21,540 bases of DNA. Origin: Oscillospiraceae bacterium (GTDB taxonomy: Bacteria > Bacillota > Clostridia > Oscillospirales > Oscillospiraceae). The stretch is taken from positions 1-21,540 of the forward strand of contig JABLYK010000036.1 in NCBI GenBank assembly GCA_018265835.1. The letters run 5' to 3'. The notes under the pieces are model-generated. The model saw only the letters and a program-made list of their open reading frames with translations. It was not told the origin of the DNA and did not search any database. Both the position numbers and the translations under genes were made by a program. Positions 13,288 through 20,243 of the stretch are shown here, one piece after another. How positions within the stretch are numbered: position 1 is the stretch's first letter; each line of letters starts with the position of its first letter.

Positions 13288-13836
13288 ATGATTTCTGCGA
13301 TTATCTATAGTTCCACCACCGGATCCTGCAAACAGTATGCGGAGAAGCTGTCTGCGGCGCTTCACATCCCGGCGTTTGACGCGAAGAAGGTCTATACGCC
13401 CAAGGGCCGTGAAGTGATTTATGTCGGCTGGCTGTTTGCCGGTAAGGTCGTGGGTCTGGACAAGGCACTGCAGGGCTATGATGTGAGAGCTGTCGTGCAG
13501 GTCGGCATGGCCGACAATGCGGGCGCGGAAGACGCCTGCCGCGAGAAGAACGGCCTCGCCGCCGACGTGAAGGTCTTCTCCCTGCAGGGACGGTTTGACC
13601 TCGCCGGTCTGCCGCTGCCGCTCCGGCTCATCATGACGATCAAGATCAAGGACATTGCCAAGCGGCTGAACGCGAAGGCTGCCAAGGCTTCGCTGACGCC
13701 GGCGGAGCAGGCCTGCCTGAAGATGGCCGAGACCGGCAAGGGCGAGCCCGCAACGTGGGGCGGCGTGCAGGCCGTCATCGACTGGGCTGTCGCGCGCACG
13801 AATCCGCCCGACGTCAAGAGGTGGCCGGAGGTCTGA
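13288..13836 (+). CDS. Flavodoxin-like protein
   Basis: This 182-residue cytosolic protein begins with a beta strand and the flavodoxin phosphate-binding loop, AIIYSSTTGSCKQYAEKLS near residues 4-22. Further strands follow (EVIYVGWLFAG; VVQVGMADN), as in flavodoxin-fold proteins that bind FMN and carry electrons or act as small quinone reductases. The usual second flavin-binding loop is hard to place, so cofactor binding is probable rather than certain. It ends in a Lys/Ala-rich helix and WGGVQAVIDW. I chose the ATG at 13288 because GAAAGGGG lies 8 bases upstream; the earlier ATG at 13270 sits before that site. It has its own promoter and terminator and so appears monocistronic. Confidence 0.78.
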   Translation: MISAIIYSSTTGSCKQYAEKLSAALHIPAFDAKKVYTPKGREVIYVGWLFAGKVVGLDKALQGYDVRAVVQVGMADNAGAEDACREKNGLAADVKVFSLQGRFDLAGLPLPLRLIMTIKIKDIAKRLNAKAAKASLTPAEQACLKMAETGKGEPATWGGVQAVIDWAVARTNPPDVKRWPEV

Positions 13837-13865
13837 TTCCACCGATACATATTGGATGTATACGC

Positions 13866-13905
13866 CCGCCGTCGGGAAAAGTTCCCGGCGGCGGACATCT
13901 TTTTT
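13866..13905 (+). terminator. Intrinsic terminator of the flavodoxin-like gene
   Basis: Arms 13866-13877 and 13883-13894 pair (one G-T pair), followed by GACATC and TTTTTT. Bases 13906-13980, before the lipoprotein ribosome site, contain no clear promoter. Confidence 0.75.
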
Positions 13906-13993
13906 CTGCGCCGCCGCGGAAAACTCTGCGGAACAAAGCGGCGCTGCGCTCGTCCAAAGGGGCGGCATTGATTTCAATCCGGGAGGGATTCCA

Positions 13994-15298
13994 ATGAAAC
14001 GAACCATGTCCTTTCTGCTTGCGGCTCTGCTGCTGCTGAGCCTGTGCGCCTGCGGCCAAAAGACCGACGCCGCGCCGGAGCAGACGGCTGCGCCCACACC
14101 GTCCGCCGCGCCGGAGCAGGTGGCCGAAGCGCGCAACAACTGCGGCCTGTACGTCGGACTGGACGGCGACGTCTATTACCGCCAGTATGACGGCGCGGAT
14201 GTGGAGGCGTCCGGCATGTTTGGCCAGTTTGCCGCCGTGCCCGGCACGGAGAAGCAGATGATGGTCCGCCATGCGGACGGCAGCACGGAAGTCCTCTTTT
14301 CCGATACCGGCGCCGGGCCAATCGCCATTTTGGCCGGCCGGTTCTACCTGCAGACGGGCGAATACGCGGACGGCAGGGTCTATTCCGTGGACATGACGGG
14401 CGAAAACCGCACCGAGCTGTTCGATGGCCGCATCCTTGCGGCGGACGAGGCGGGCGGGCGCCTGATCTGTCAGAGCGGCACGGATCTTGTGAGCGTCCGC
14501 TGCGCCGACGGGCAGACGGTGACGCTCGCATCCGGCGTGACCTACGCGGGTCTGGCCGGCGGCCGCGTGTATTACAGCAGCGCCGACGCGGCGGACGACG
14601 GCGCGCACAAGGGCGCGCTGCTGTTCCAGAGCGTGCGCACCGACGGCTCGGACGCGCGCGAGCTTGCGCGCACGGAGCCGGATCTCTATGGCCATCCGGC
14701 GGACACCGCCGCCACCGTCGTGTGTATGCAGGCGGTGGGCGACAACGTGTATTTCAGCTACGGCGCCTACGCCGGAACGGCGCACGTCTTTCAGGGCGGC
14801 GATATCCTGCGCGTCGGGGCCGACGGCTCCGGCCTGACGAAGATCGCCGATACGGCGCAGGAGGGGTTCTACGTCTCCCGCCGCGGCGGCGCGGATTATC
14901 TCTATTACGTGCCGGATATGGGGGAGCACGCCGTCTGCCGCAACGTGACCACCGGCGCGGAGGAGCAGGCGGCCTTCGCCTCGCCCATCGACACGCCGTA
15001 TGTGGACGCCCACACCGCCGAGGGCAGCGTCTATTCCGATGAGACGGGCACGCCGACGGTGCTGTTCACGGCGGAGGATCTCGCCGGCTATGACGGCAAA
15101 TACGGCTGCGGCGAGGAGACGCTCTACCTCGTCGATCAGGTGAACATCGTGGGCAGTCTGGTGTTCTTCCGCATCCTGCGCGGCACGCACGACGCGGCCA
15201 GCGACGTCGGCTGGCGCACCAGCTATACGCGCACCGGCGCCGAAGTATATTGCCGCGATCTCACGACCGGCCAGGTCGCCGGGGTCTTCGTGTACTGA
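13994..15298 (+). CDS. Lipoprotein with beta-propeller-like repeats (DUF5050-like)
   Basis: This 434-residue exported lipoprotein has an N-terminal signal sequence (KRTMSFLLAALLLLSL) ending in the lipobox LCAC, with Cys20 as the likely lipidated residue. An Ala/Pro/Thr-rich spacer (to about residue 45) follows. The body contains recurring segments of the kind GDNVYFSYG, GGRVYYSS, GADYLYYVPD, DGDVYYRQYD and GDILRVGADGSGLTKIAD. These are typical of DUF5050/TolB-like propellers of the cell surface in Clostridia. No catalytic motif is seen, so the function is unknown. The ATG at 13994 has GGGAGGGA upstream and starts the signal peptide; the open frame extends further upstream only through the flavodoxin terminator. 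An A module begins 3 bases after the TGA stop. Confidence 0.82.
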   Translation: MKRTMSFLLAALLLLSLCACGQKTDAAPEQTAAPTPSAAPEQVAEARNNCGLYVGLDGDVYYRQYDGADVEASGMFGQFAAVPGTEKQMMVRHADGSTEVLFSDTGAGPIAILAGRFYLQTGEYADGRVYSVDMTGENRTELFDGRILAADEAGGRLICQSGTDLVSVRCADGQTVTLASGVTYAGLAGGRVYYSSADAADDGAHKGALLFQSVRTDGSDARELARTEPDLYGHPADTAATVVCMQAVGDNVYFSYGAYAGTAHVFQGGDILRVGADGSGLTKIADTAQEGFYVSRRGGADYLYYVPDMGEHAVCRNVTTGAEEQAAFASPIDTPYVDAHTAEGSVYSDETGTPTVLFTAEDLAGYDGKYGCGEETLYLVDQVNIVGSLVFFRILRGTHDAASDVGWRTSYTRTGAEVYCRDLTTGQVAGVFVY

Positions 15299-15301
15299 AC
15301 G

Positions 15302-15363
15302 CGTCAGAATGACAGCGCAAGGTCCATCCCGTACCGCTGGCGGTACGGGATGGACCGGCACTG
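15302..15363 (+). repeat. A module after the lipoprotein stop, right end replaced (copy A3)
   Basis: This copy starts CGTCAGAATGACAG and contains a fully paired stem (GGTCCATCCCGTACCGC with GCGGTACGGGATGGACC). It breaks off after CACTG, where the right-hand inverted repeat CTGTCATTCT would be expected; a terminator hairpin follows instead. Compared with copy A1, the GGTCG/CGACC pair is changed to GGTCC/GGACC on both arms. Confidence 0.85.
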
Positions 15364-15367
15364 AGAA

Positions 15368-15407
15368 AACCCCCGCACGAATGTGCGGGGGTTCGTTGTT
15401 TTTTTTG
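15368..15407 (+). terminator. Bidirectional intrinsic terminator between convergent genes
   Basis: AACCCCCGCAC and GTGCGGGGGTT form a perfect 11-bp stem (15368-15378 with 15383-15393, GAAT loop). A long T run follows on the plus strand, and TTTT on the minus strand. It serves the lipoprotein and, in reverse, the 59-residue membrane protein whose stop is at 15411. Confidence 0.88.
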
Positions 15408-15410
15408 ATC

Positions 15411-15590
15411 TTACTTTTTGCGCTGGCCGCCGGTCTTGTTCAGGACGATCAGCAGAATGCCGATCAGCCCCGGCAGCAGATAGCCGACGAACATCGGCAC
15501 GGAATCCAGGAGCGTGCCCTTGATCGAGCCGGTGATGATACCGATGATGCCGATGATGATGAGGAAAATGCCCCAGAATTTTGTGTCCAT
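15411..15590 (-). CDS. Small two-helix membrane protein (59 residues)
   Basis: The encoded protein begins MDTKFWGIFLIIIGIIGIIT and ends NKTGGQRKK. It has two hydrophobic segments (about 5-22 and 33-50) separated by a short GSIKGTLLDS turn, and a basic C-terminus, a normal topology for small inner-membrane proteins. GGAGG lies 7 bases before the ATG, and a terminator follows the TAA at once, both supporting a real gene. It lies about 80 bases downstream of the SLH protein gene on the same strand. No family could be assigned. Confidence 0.75.
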   Translation of the reverse strand: MDTKFWGIFLIIIGIIGIITGSIKGTLLDSVPMFVGYLLPGLIGILLIVLNKTGGQRKK

Positions 15591-15634
15591 GCCGGAACCT
15601 CCAGATTACTTTTCATTTTTGAACCGTTGATGTC

Positions 15635-15663
15635 AGGATACACCGTTCCCGCACCGGCTGCAA
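15635..15663 (-). promoter_or_regulatory. Possible promoter of the small membrane protein
   Basis: TTGCAG (15663-15658) and TATCCT (15640-15635) are 17 bases apart on the minus strand. The match is weak, and its layout resembles the equally weak site ahead of the Nif11-like gene. Confidence 0.3.
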
Positions 15664-15668
15664 GCGTT

Positions 15669-17813
15669 TTATATGACGTTTTCCAGATAATTCTGCAGCA
15701 GCGTGGCGATCTGGGCGCGGGTGGCGTTTTCGCCCGGGCAGAGGTAGTTCACGCCGTTGGATGCCACACCGTTGATGACCTTTTCGGCCACGGCCCACTG
15801 CATGGCCTCCAGCGCATAGCCGGAGACGTCTGCCGCGTCCGGGAAGGCGGAGAGCGGCGCGCGGGCCGACACGTCGCCGCCGGACTTTTCGGTGTAGCGC
15901 ATGAGGACGGTGGCGGTCTGCTCGCGCGTAATGTCGAGCGTCGGGCAGAAGGTCGTGGCCGTCATGCCCTTGACGATCCCGTTCTGATACGCCCACGCGA
16001 TGGCGTCGGAGTACCACTGGCCGGCCGGCACGTCGGTGAACGGGTGGCCGCCCGTGACGGGCTGCGCTCCCGCCATGCGGTAAAGCACGGTGACGAGCAT
16101 GGCGCGGGTCATCGGCAGGCCGGGGGCGAACGTTCCCCCGCCCATGCCGTCCATGAGCGCGTGGTCATATGCGTAGTGCACCGCGTCGAAGTACCACTGG
16201 CCGACGGGCACGTCCGTGTAGACAGAGACGCGCATGGCGCTGCTGTCCGCCTTCAGGCAGACGGTGAGCGTCACGGCCTTGCTGCCGGTGCTGTAGGTGT
16301 AGCGCACCCCGCTGCGCGGTGCGGTGAACGTGGCGACGCCGGTGTCCGGGTCGTACGCCGCGCCCTCGACGGCGAGCACGTTTTGGAGATGGTCTTTGCC
16401 GACCAGCGCGGCCAGATCCAGCGTGCCGGTGCCGTTTGCGCCGCGTGCGAGCACGCAGGTCTCGTCGGGGTGCTGCTCAAAGCCCGTGTCCGTCGCAAGA
16501 GCGAGCTGCCGGTTCGCGGTCAGGTCGAGCGTTTTCAGGGCGTTGCCGTCGCAGCGGAGCACCGCGAGATTCGTGTTGGCGGAGAGATCGAGCGCCGCGA
16601 GGCGGTTGTTTTCACAGTTGAGCGCGGTCAGCGCCGTGAAATATTCGATGCCGGTCAGATCGGCGATCCCCAGCTCACTGCAGTCGAGCGTATCGGTGCG
16701 CAGCAGCTCCAGCGCGGAGAGCGCGCCGTTGCCGTTGCGGTCGCAGGTCTTGGAGAGGAAATCGCGGAACGCTGCGTCGGGGAAGTGCGCTGCGTCGAGC
16801 GGCACGGCAAAGGACACGCTCTCTGACTCGAACGCGACGCGCATGGTGGGGATGCCGCTGCGGCCCGTGTCGTATTCGTAGGAGAAATAGTCCGGCACGC
16901 GGTCAAACTCGGCCAGTCCCGTCGTCGCGCTGTACGATTTTGCGCCCGTCACGAGCTTCACGCGGCCGAGCTGGTTCGCGCCCACGATGGCGGTGAAATC
17001 GACCGTGCAGCCGCTGTCCGTGCGCATGACGGCCTGCTCCGGCAGATACTGTGTGCTCAGCGCGGGATTTTCCGCCTTGTCGCCGCTGCCGACGGTGGAC
17101 GTCTGCAGTGCGGTGCAGCCGGAGAGATCGAGCGTGGCCAGGCAGTTGTTGCTGCAGTCCAGATCGGTCAGCGCGGTGCAGCCGGAGAGGTCGAGCGCGG
17201 CGAGCGCGTTTTCGCTGCAGATCAGAATGCGCAGCGCGCTGTGCCCGCCGAGGTCGAGCGCCGTGAGGCGGTTGCCGCTGCACGCGCAGTAGACGAGCTT
17301 TGCGCAGTCGGAGAGGTCGAGCGCCGCCAGCTCGTTATAGGAGCACTCCAGATCGGTCAGCGCAGCGCAGCCGGAGAGATCGAGCGCGGCGAGCGCGCAG
17401 CTCGGGCAATCGAGCGCCGTGAGCGCGGTGCAGCCGGCGGCATTCAGCGCCGTCAGACTTCCGCAGCCGGAGCAGTCCAGCGTTTTCAGCTTCGTCATGC
17501 CGGACACGTCCAGCGCGGTGAGCGGGTTTTCATAGCACAGCAGCTCGCCCAGCGCGGTAAACACCTGCACGCCGGTCAGGTCGGCGATGCCGCGCTGCGG
17601 CAGGTCGAGACTCTGTACGGCGGCGATCTCCGCTGCGGAGAGCTTGCCGTCCCCGTCCGTGTCGCACTCTCTGGCGACGAACGCGCGGAACGTCTCGTCC
17701 GGAAACTGCGCGGCGTTCACGGGCACGTCGCCCGCAGCCAGTGCGGGTGCGCCCAGCGCCAGCAGCAGTACGGTTGCAAGCAGCAGGCACAACAGCTTTT
17801 TTGCAGATCTCAT
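15669..17813 (-). CDS. Secreted surface protein: two EF-hand/LRR modules and three SLH domains
   Basis: This 714-residue protein has a signal peptide (1-27, cleavage near ALAAG). Module 1 (28 to about 330) has an EF-hand-like loop (Asp51, Asp53, Asp55, Glu62) and then about seven Cys-rich LRRs of the LTALDLSGCxxL type (about 70-240). Module 2 (339 to about 520) repeats the plan with loop Asp358, Asn360, Asn362, Glu369 and a shorter LRR run. Three SLH domains (about 531-714, each starting YTDVP-, FTDVP- or FPDAADV-like) should anchor it to cell-wall polymers. LRR/SLH proteins are usually adhesins or structural surface proteins; the partner is unknown. The ATG at 17813 has GGAGGG 7 bases upstream and starts the signal peptide; a longer in-frame extension runs into the promoter. 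Confidence 0.9.
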   Translation of the reverse strand: MRSAKKLLCLLLATVLLLALGAPALAAGDVPVNAAQFPDETFRAFVARECDTDGDGKLSAAEIAAVQSLDLPQRGIADLTGVQVFTALGELLCYENPLTALDVSGMTKLKTLDCSGCGSLTALNAAGCTALTALDCPSCALAALDLSGCAALTDLECSYNELAALDLSDCAKLVYCACSGNRLTALDLGGHSALRILICSENALAALDLSGCTALTDLDCSNNCLATLDLSGCTALQTSTVGSGDKAENPALSTQYLPEQAVMRTDSGCTVDFTAIVGANQLGRVKLVTGAKSYSATTGLAEFDRVPDYFSYEYDTGRSGIPTMRVAFESESVSFAVPLDAAHFPDAAFRDFLSKTCDRNGNGALSALELLRTDTLDCSELGIADLTGIEYFTALTALNCENNRLAALDLSANTNLAVLRCDGNALKTLDLTANRQLALATDTGFEQHPDETCVLARGANGTGTLDLAALVGKDHLQNVLAVEGAAYDPDTGVATFTAPRSGVRYTYSTGSKAVTLTVCLKADSSAMRVSVYTDVPVGQWYFDAVHYAYDHALMDGMGGGTFAPGLPMTRAMLVTVLYRMAGAQPVTGGHPFTDVPAGQWYSDAIAWAYQNGIVKGMTATTFCPTLDITREQTATVLMRYTEKSGGDVSARAPLSAFPDAADVSGYALEAMQWAVAEKVINGVASNGVNYLCPGENATRAQIATLLQNYLENVI

Positions 17814-17849
17814 AGCATGTCCCTCCGGAACCAAAATTTTGTTACTCAC

Positions 17850-17878
17850 ATTGTATCAGCTTGCCGCGCCGGGGTCAA
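17850..17878 (-). promoter_or_regulatory. Promoter of the SLH surface protein
   Basis: TTGACC (17878-17873) and TACAAT (17855-17850) are separated by 17 bases on the minus strand. The leader is about 30 bases. Confidence 0.7.
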
Positions 17879-17888
17879 TGCGCAATGC

Positions 17889-17921
17889 AAAAAAACCGCC
17901 CGCTGCGTCAGAATGACAGCG
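17889..17921 (-). terminator. Possible terminator facing the YkvI-like gene
   Basis: A short CGCTG/CAGCG stem (17901-17905 with 17917-17921), made partly of A-module bases, is followed on the minus strand after a few bases by seven T (17895-17889). The stem is weak. The long A-module hairpin just upstream may contribute. Confidence 0.35.
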
Positions 17922-18033
17922 CAAGGTCATCCCGTACCGCAAGCGGCACGGGATTGACCGGCATTGTCATTCTTCTTTACCCAGCCGCAGGTCAAGCCTG
18001 CGTCTGGGGGACGCGGGGGTGCGTATCGCGCCG
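17906..18033 (+). repeat. Modular intergenic repeat, A4 and B3 modules
   Basis: The A module (17906-17979) runs from CGTCAGAATGACAG to TTGTCATTCTTC, with the ATCCCG/CGGGAT stem. The B slot (17980-18008) is a hairpin with a TCAAG loop, followed by the GCGGGGGTGCG tract. Bases 17977-18023 are identical over 47 bases to 21351-21397. Confidence 0.85.
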
Positions 18034-18153
18034 AGCCAAGGCTTCCCCCTCCGGGGGAAGCTGTCGGCGGAGCCGACGGATGAGGGGGAATGCGCGGCAC
18101 CTCATCCGACCGCCCTGCGGGCGGCCACCTTCCCCTCAAGGGGAAGGCTTTGG
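18034..18153. repeat. Inverted pair of C modules (C3 plus, C4 minus) running into the YkvI-like gene
   Basis: C3 (18034-18089) has GCTTCCCCC/GGGGGAAGC, then GTCGGC/GCCGAC around GGA, then GGATGAGGGGG. C4 (18098-18153) is inverted and nearly identical to C1. It extends into the coding region of the YkvI-like gene and supplies its last codons and stop. Confidence 0.85.
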
Positions 18154-19224
18154 CGTATCCCGCATCGGCTCCCGCCTTCTGACGCACAATGCGTGCTCCA
18201 GCACGAGCAGCATCGCGGCTGCGCCGAAGTAGCCATATATGGGATAGACCACGCCGATGAGGTCGCCGAAGCCGAACAGACTCCCCGCGAAGGCGAGCAG
18301 CGCCAGCGCGGGCAGCAGCACGGCGCGGCGCGCCCGCAGCGCTGCGGACTTCTGCCCCGCGTAGGTCAGCACGGCCACGAGCGAGGACACCGCCGTGCCG
18401 AACATGCCCAGAAACAGCAGCACGGCGTAGATCGCGCCCGCCGCCGGGCCGAGCCGGCACGCGAGGTCGTGCATCGGCAGCTCCGCCGCGAGACTCTCCG
18501 GCGCGGTGGCCAGCGCGCACAGCACGCCCAGCGCAATGAGCGCGAGCAGCGCACACCCGCCCAGAATGCCCCGGCCGGCGGTGGACTTTTGCCTGAGCTG
18601 CGCGGCGAGCGGCGCGAGGATGCCGACCGACGCGAAGAAATTATACGCCGCGTAGTTCACGGCGGAGAGAAACCAGTTGCCGAGCATGGGGTTTTCACTG
18701 CCGCCGGTGAAGTGCACTGCCCCCACCCCCGCGCGGTGCAGCTGCACGCCGCTGATGGCGAGCGCCGCGACGACGAGACACGGCACCGCCACGGTGAACA
18801 CGGCCATCATGCCGCCCAGACCGAACCAGGCGCACACCGCGATGAGCGCGACGGCCCCGGCGCAGCCGAGCCACGTGGGCACGCCGAGCATCTGCTCGAG
18901 CAGCGCGCCGATCCCGGCGGTCATAATGCACACGACGCCGAACAGCAGCAGCGCGGCGAGCGCGCCGACCGCCGTGCGCAGCCACGGGATGTCCGCCCGG
19001 ATGAGCAGCGCGTCCATCGTCTCGATCCCTGTGCGCGCGGACAGGCGCAGCAGCACGAAGCTCACGCCGCCGAGCAGCACGAGCGCTGCGGCCAGCCCCG
19101 GCAGCCCCATGCCGCCAAACGCGCCAAAATATTGCCAAAGCTCCTGACCGGACACGTAACCCGCGCCGAGAAAGCAGCCCGCGAACGTCAGCGCCAGCCG
19201 CGCGCTGCCGATGTTTCGTTCCAT
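18136..19224 (-). CDS. YkvI-like polytopic membrane protein (amino-acid-transporter superfamily)
   Basis: This 362-residue protein has about ten membrane segments. The N-terminus SARLALTFAGCFLGAGYVSGQELWQYF contains the broken-helix pattern G-A-G-Y-x-S-G typical of YkvI and related APC-superfamily proteins. A mid-protein segment, NYAAYNFFASVGIL, fits the same family. Transport of an amino acid or other small solute is inferred; no substrate is known from sequence. The ATG at 19224 has GGGGGG about 9 bases upstream and its own promoter. The C-terminal residues PKPSP and the TGA lie inside an intergenic repeat module, so the native end was probably replaced or extended by repeat DNA. Confidence 0.82.
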   Translation of the reverse strand: MERNIGSARLALTFAGCFLGAGYVSGQELWQYFGAFGGMGLPGLAAALVLLGGVSFVLLRLSARTGIETMDALLIRADIPWLRTAVGALAALLLFGVVCIMTAGIGALLEQMLGVPTWLGCAGAVALIAVCAWFGLGGMMAVFTVAVPCLVVAALAISGVQLHRAGVGAVHFTGGSENPMLGNWFLSAVNYAAYNFFASVGILAPLAAQLRQKSTAGRGILGGCALLALIALGVLCALATAPESLAAELPMHDLACRLGPAAGAIYAVLLFLGMFGTAVSSLVAVLTYAGQKSAALRARRAVLLPALALLAFAGSLFGFGDLIGVVYPIYGYFGAAAMLLVLEHALCVRRREPMRDTPKPSP

Positions 19225-19259
19225 TCTGCTACGCCCCCCAAATAAAAAGTGACCGCAAC

Positions 19260-19288
19260 ATTATATCCGCACCGCGCCGGAATTGCAA
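19260..19288 (-). promoter_or_regulatory. Promoter of the YkvI-like gene
   Basis: TTGCAA (19288-19283) and TATAAT (19265-19260) are separated by 17 bases on the minus strand. It is back to back with the two-component promoter; the two -35 boxes lie 16 bases apart. Confidence 0.65.
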
Positions 19289-19304
19289 CCGCGCCCCGGC
19301 AAAA

Positions 19305-19334
19305 TTGACAAGGGGGCGGCGCGTGTCCTATAAT
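19305..19334 (+). promoter_or_regulatory. Promoter of the two-component operon
   Basis: TTGACA (19305-19310) and TATAAT (19329-19334) are both consensus, 18 bases apart. The predicted start is near 19341, giving a leader of about 230 bases that contains repeat modules. Confidence 0.75.
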
Positions 19335-19362
19335 GGCGTCGAAGCTGGCGCGTTTCGTTTCC

Positions 19363-19490
19363 GCCTTCTTCCTGATCCTCCGGAATCGCTTCGCTAGATT
19401 CCGTCGGAGATGCGGGGTGGTGCAATGCGCGCCGGTTCAAAGGCTTCCCCCTCTGGGGGAAGCTGTCACCGAAGGTGACTGATGAGGGGG
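19363..19490 (+). repeat. Intergenic repeat modules within the two-component leader (B-slot variant and C5)
   Basis: A CTTCTTCCT linker precedes a B-slot hairpin nearly identical to the one at about 10177-10210 (GGAATC/GATTCC), then a GATGCGGGGTGGTG tract. C5 (19437-19490) has GCTTCCCCC/GGGGGAAGC, then GTCACC/GGTGAC around GAA, then TGATGAGGGGG. All lie between promoter and start codon. Bases 19491-19560 contain competing GGCGC/GCGCC and GCGCA/TGCGC pairings ending at CTTTTT, a possible but weak attenuator. Confidence 0.8.
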
Positions 19491-19568
19491 ATGCGCGCCC
19501 GGTTACCGCATCCATCACGGCGCAAAAGCGCATCGCGCCGGTGCGCAGCCTTTTTGGAAGGAGAACCC

Positions 19569-20240
19569 ATGTATCGAATTTTAATTGTAGAGGACGATGC
19601 GGCCATCGCGCTGCTGATGGCGCAGCATTTGACGGCGTGGGGCTTTCACACGCGCTGCGTGGAGGACTTCCGCCGGGTGAGCGAGGAATTCACGGCCTTT
19701 GACCCGCAGCTTGTGCTGCTGGATATTTCCCTTCCGTTTTACGACGGTTACTACTGGTGCCGGGAGATCCGCAAGGTGTCGCGCGTGCCGGTGGTGTTCG
19801 TCTCGTCTGCGGCGGACAATATGAACATCGTCATGGCCATGAACATGGGCGGCGACGATTTTATCACGAAGCCCTTTGACCTCTCGGTGCTCATGGCGAA
19901 GGTGCAGGCGGTGCTGCGCCGCGCCTATGACTTCGCGGGGCTGACGCCCGTGCTGGAGCACCGGGGCGCGCAGCTGAACACAGCCGACGCGAGCCTGACC
20001 TATCAGGGCGCGCGCATCGAGCTGACGAAAAACGACTACCGCATTTTGCAGACGCTGCTGGAGCGCAAGGGCAGCGTCGTCAGCCGCGACACGCTCATGG
20101 AAAAGCTCTGGGAGACGGACAGCTTTGTGGACGAAAACACCCTCACCGTGAACATCGCGCGCCTGCGCCGGAAGCTGGACGCTGCCGGGCTGGAGGGGTT
20201 CATCACCACAAAAAAGGGCTTGGGCTATCTGGTGGAGTGA
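19569..20240 (+). CDS. OmpR/BceR-like response regulator
   Basis: This 223-residue cytosolic regulator has a receiver domain with acidic residues Asp9 and Asp10, phospho-acceptor Asp52 (LLDISLPFYDG), Ser80 and Lys101. The segment DGYYWCREIR is characteristic of the BceR/GraR subgroup that answers cell-envelope antibiotics through an intramembrane-sensing kinase. The C-terminal winged helix (about 125-223) includes LTKNDYRILQTLLERKGSVV and the wing TTKKGLGYLVE. The ATG at 19569 has AAGGAG 6 bases upstream. It lies 3 bases before the kinase gene. The long in-frame upstream extension passes through the repeat and was rejected. Confidence 0.93.
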   Translation: MYRILIVEDDAAIALLMAQHLTAWGFHTRCVEDFRRVSEEFTAFDPQLVLLDISLPFYDGYYWCREIRKVSRVPVVFVSSAADNMNIVMAMNMGGDDFITKPFDLSVLMAKVQAVLRRAYDFAGLTPVLEHRGAQLNTADASLTYQGARIELTKNDYRILQTLLERKGSVVSRDTLMEKLWETDSFVDENTLTVNIARLRRKLDAAGLEGFITTKKGLGYLVE

Positions 20241-20243
20241 GGC

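Noticed and set aside
13814..15361. 515-codon minus-strand frame opposite the lipoprotein
   Set aside because: The plus strand has a signal peptide, lipobox, ribosome site and propeller repeats. The antisense product crosses the flavodoxin terminator and looks like shadow coding.
19467..19490. CTGATGAG motif in the C5 module suggesting a hammerhead ribozyme core
   Set aside because: Other copies read CGGATGAG, the required GAAA segment and third stem are missing, and the motif is just the conserved end of the repeat.
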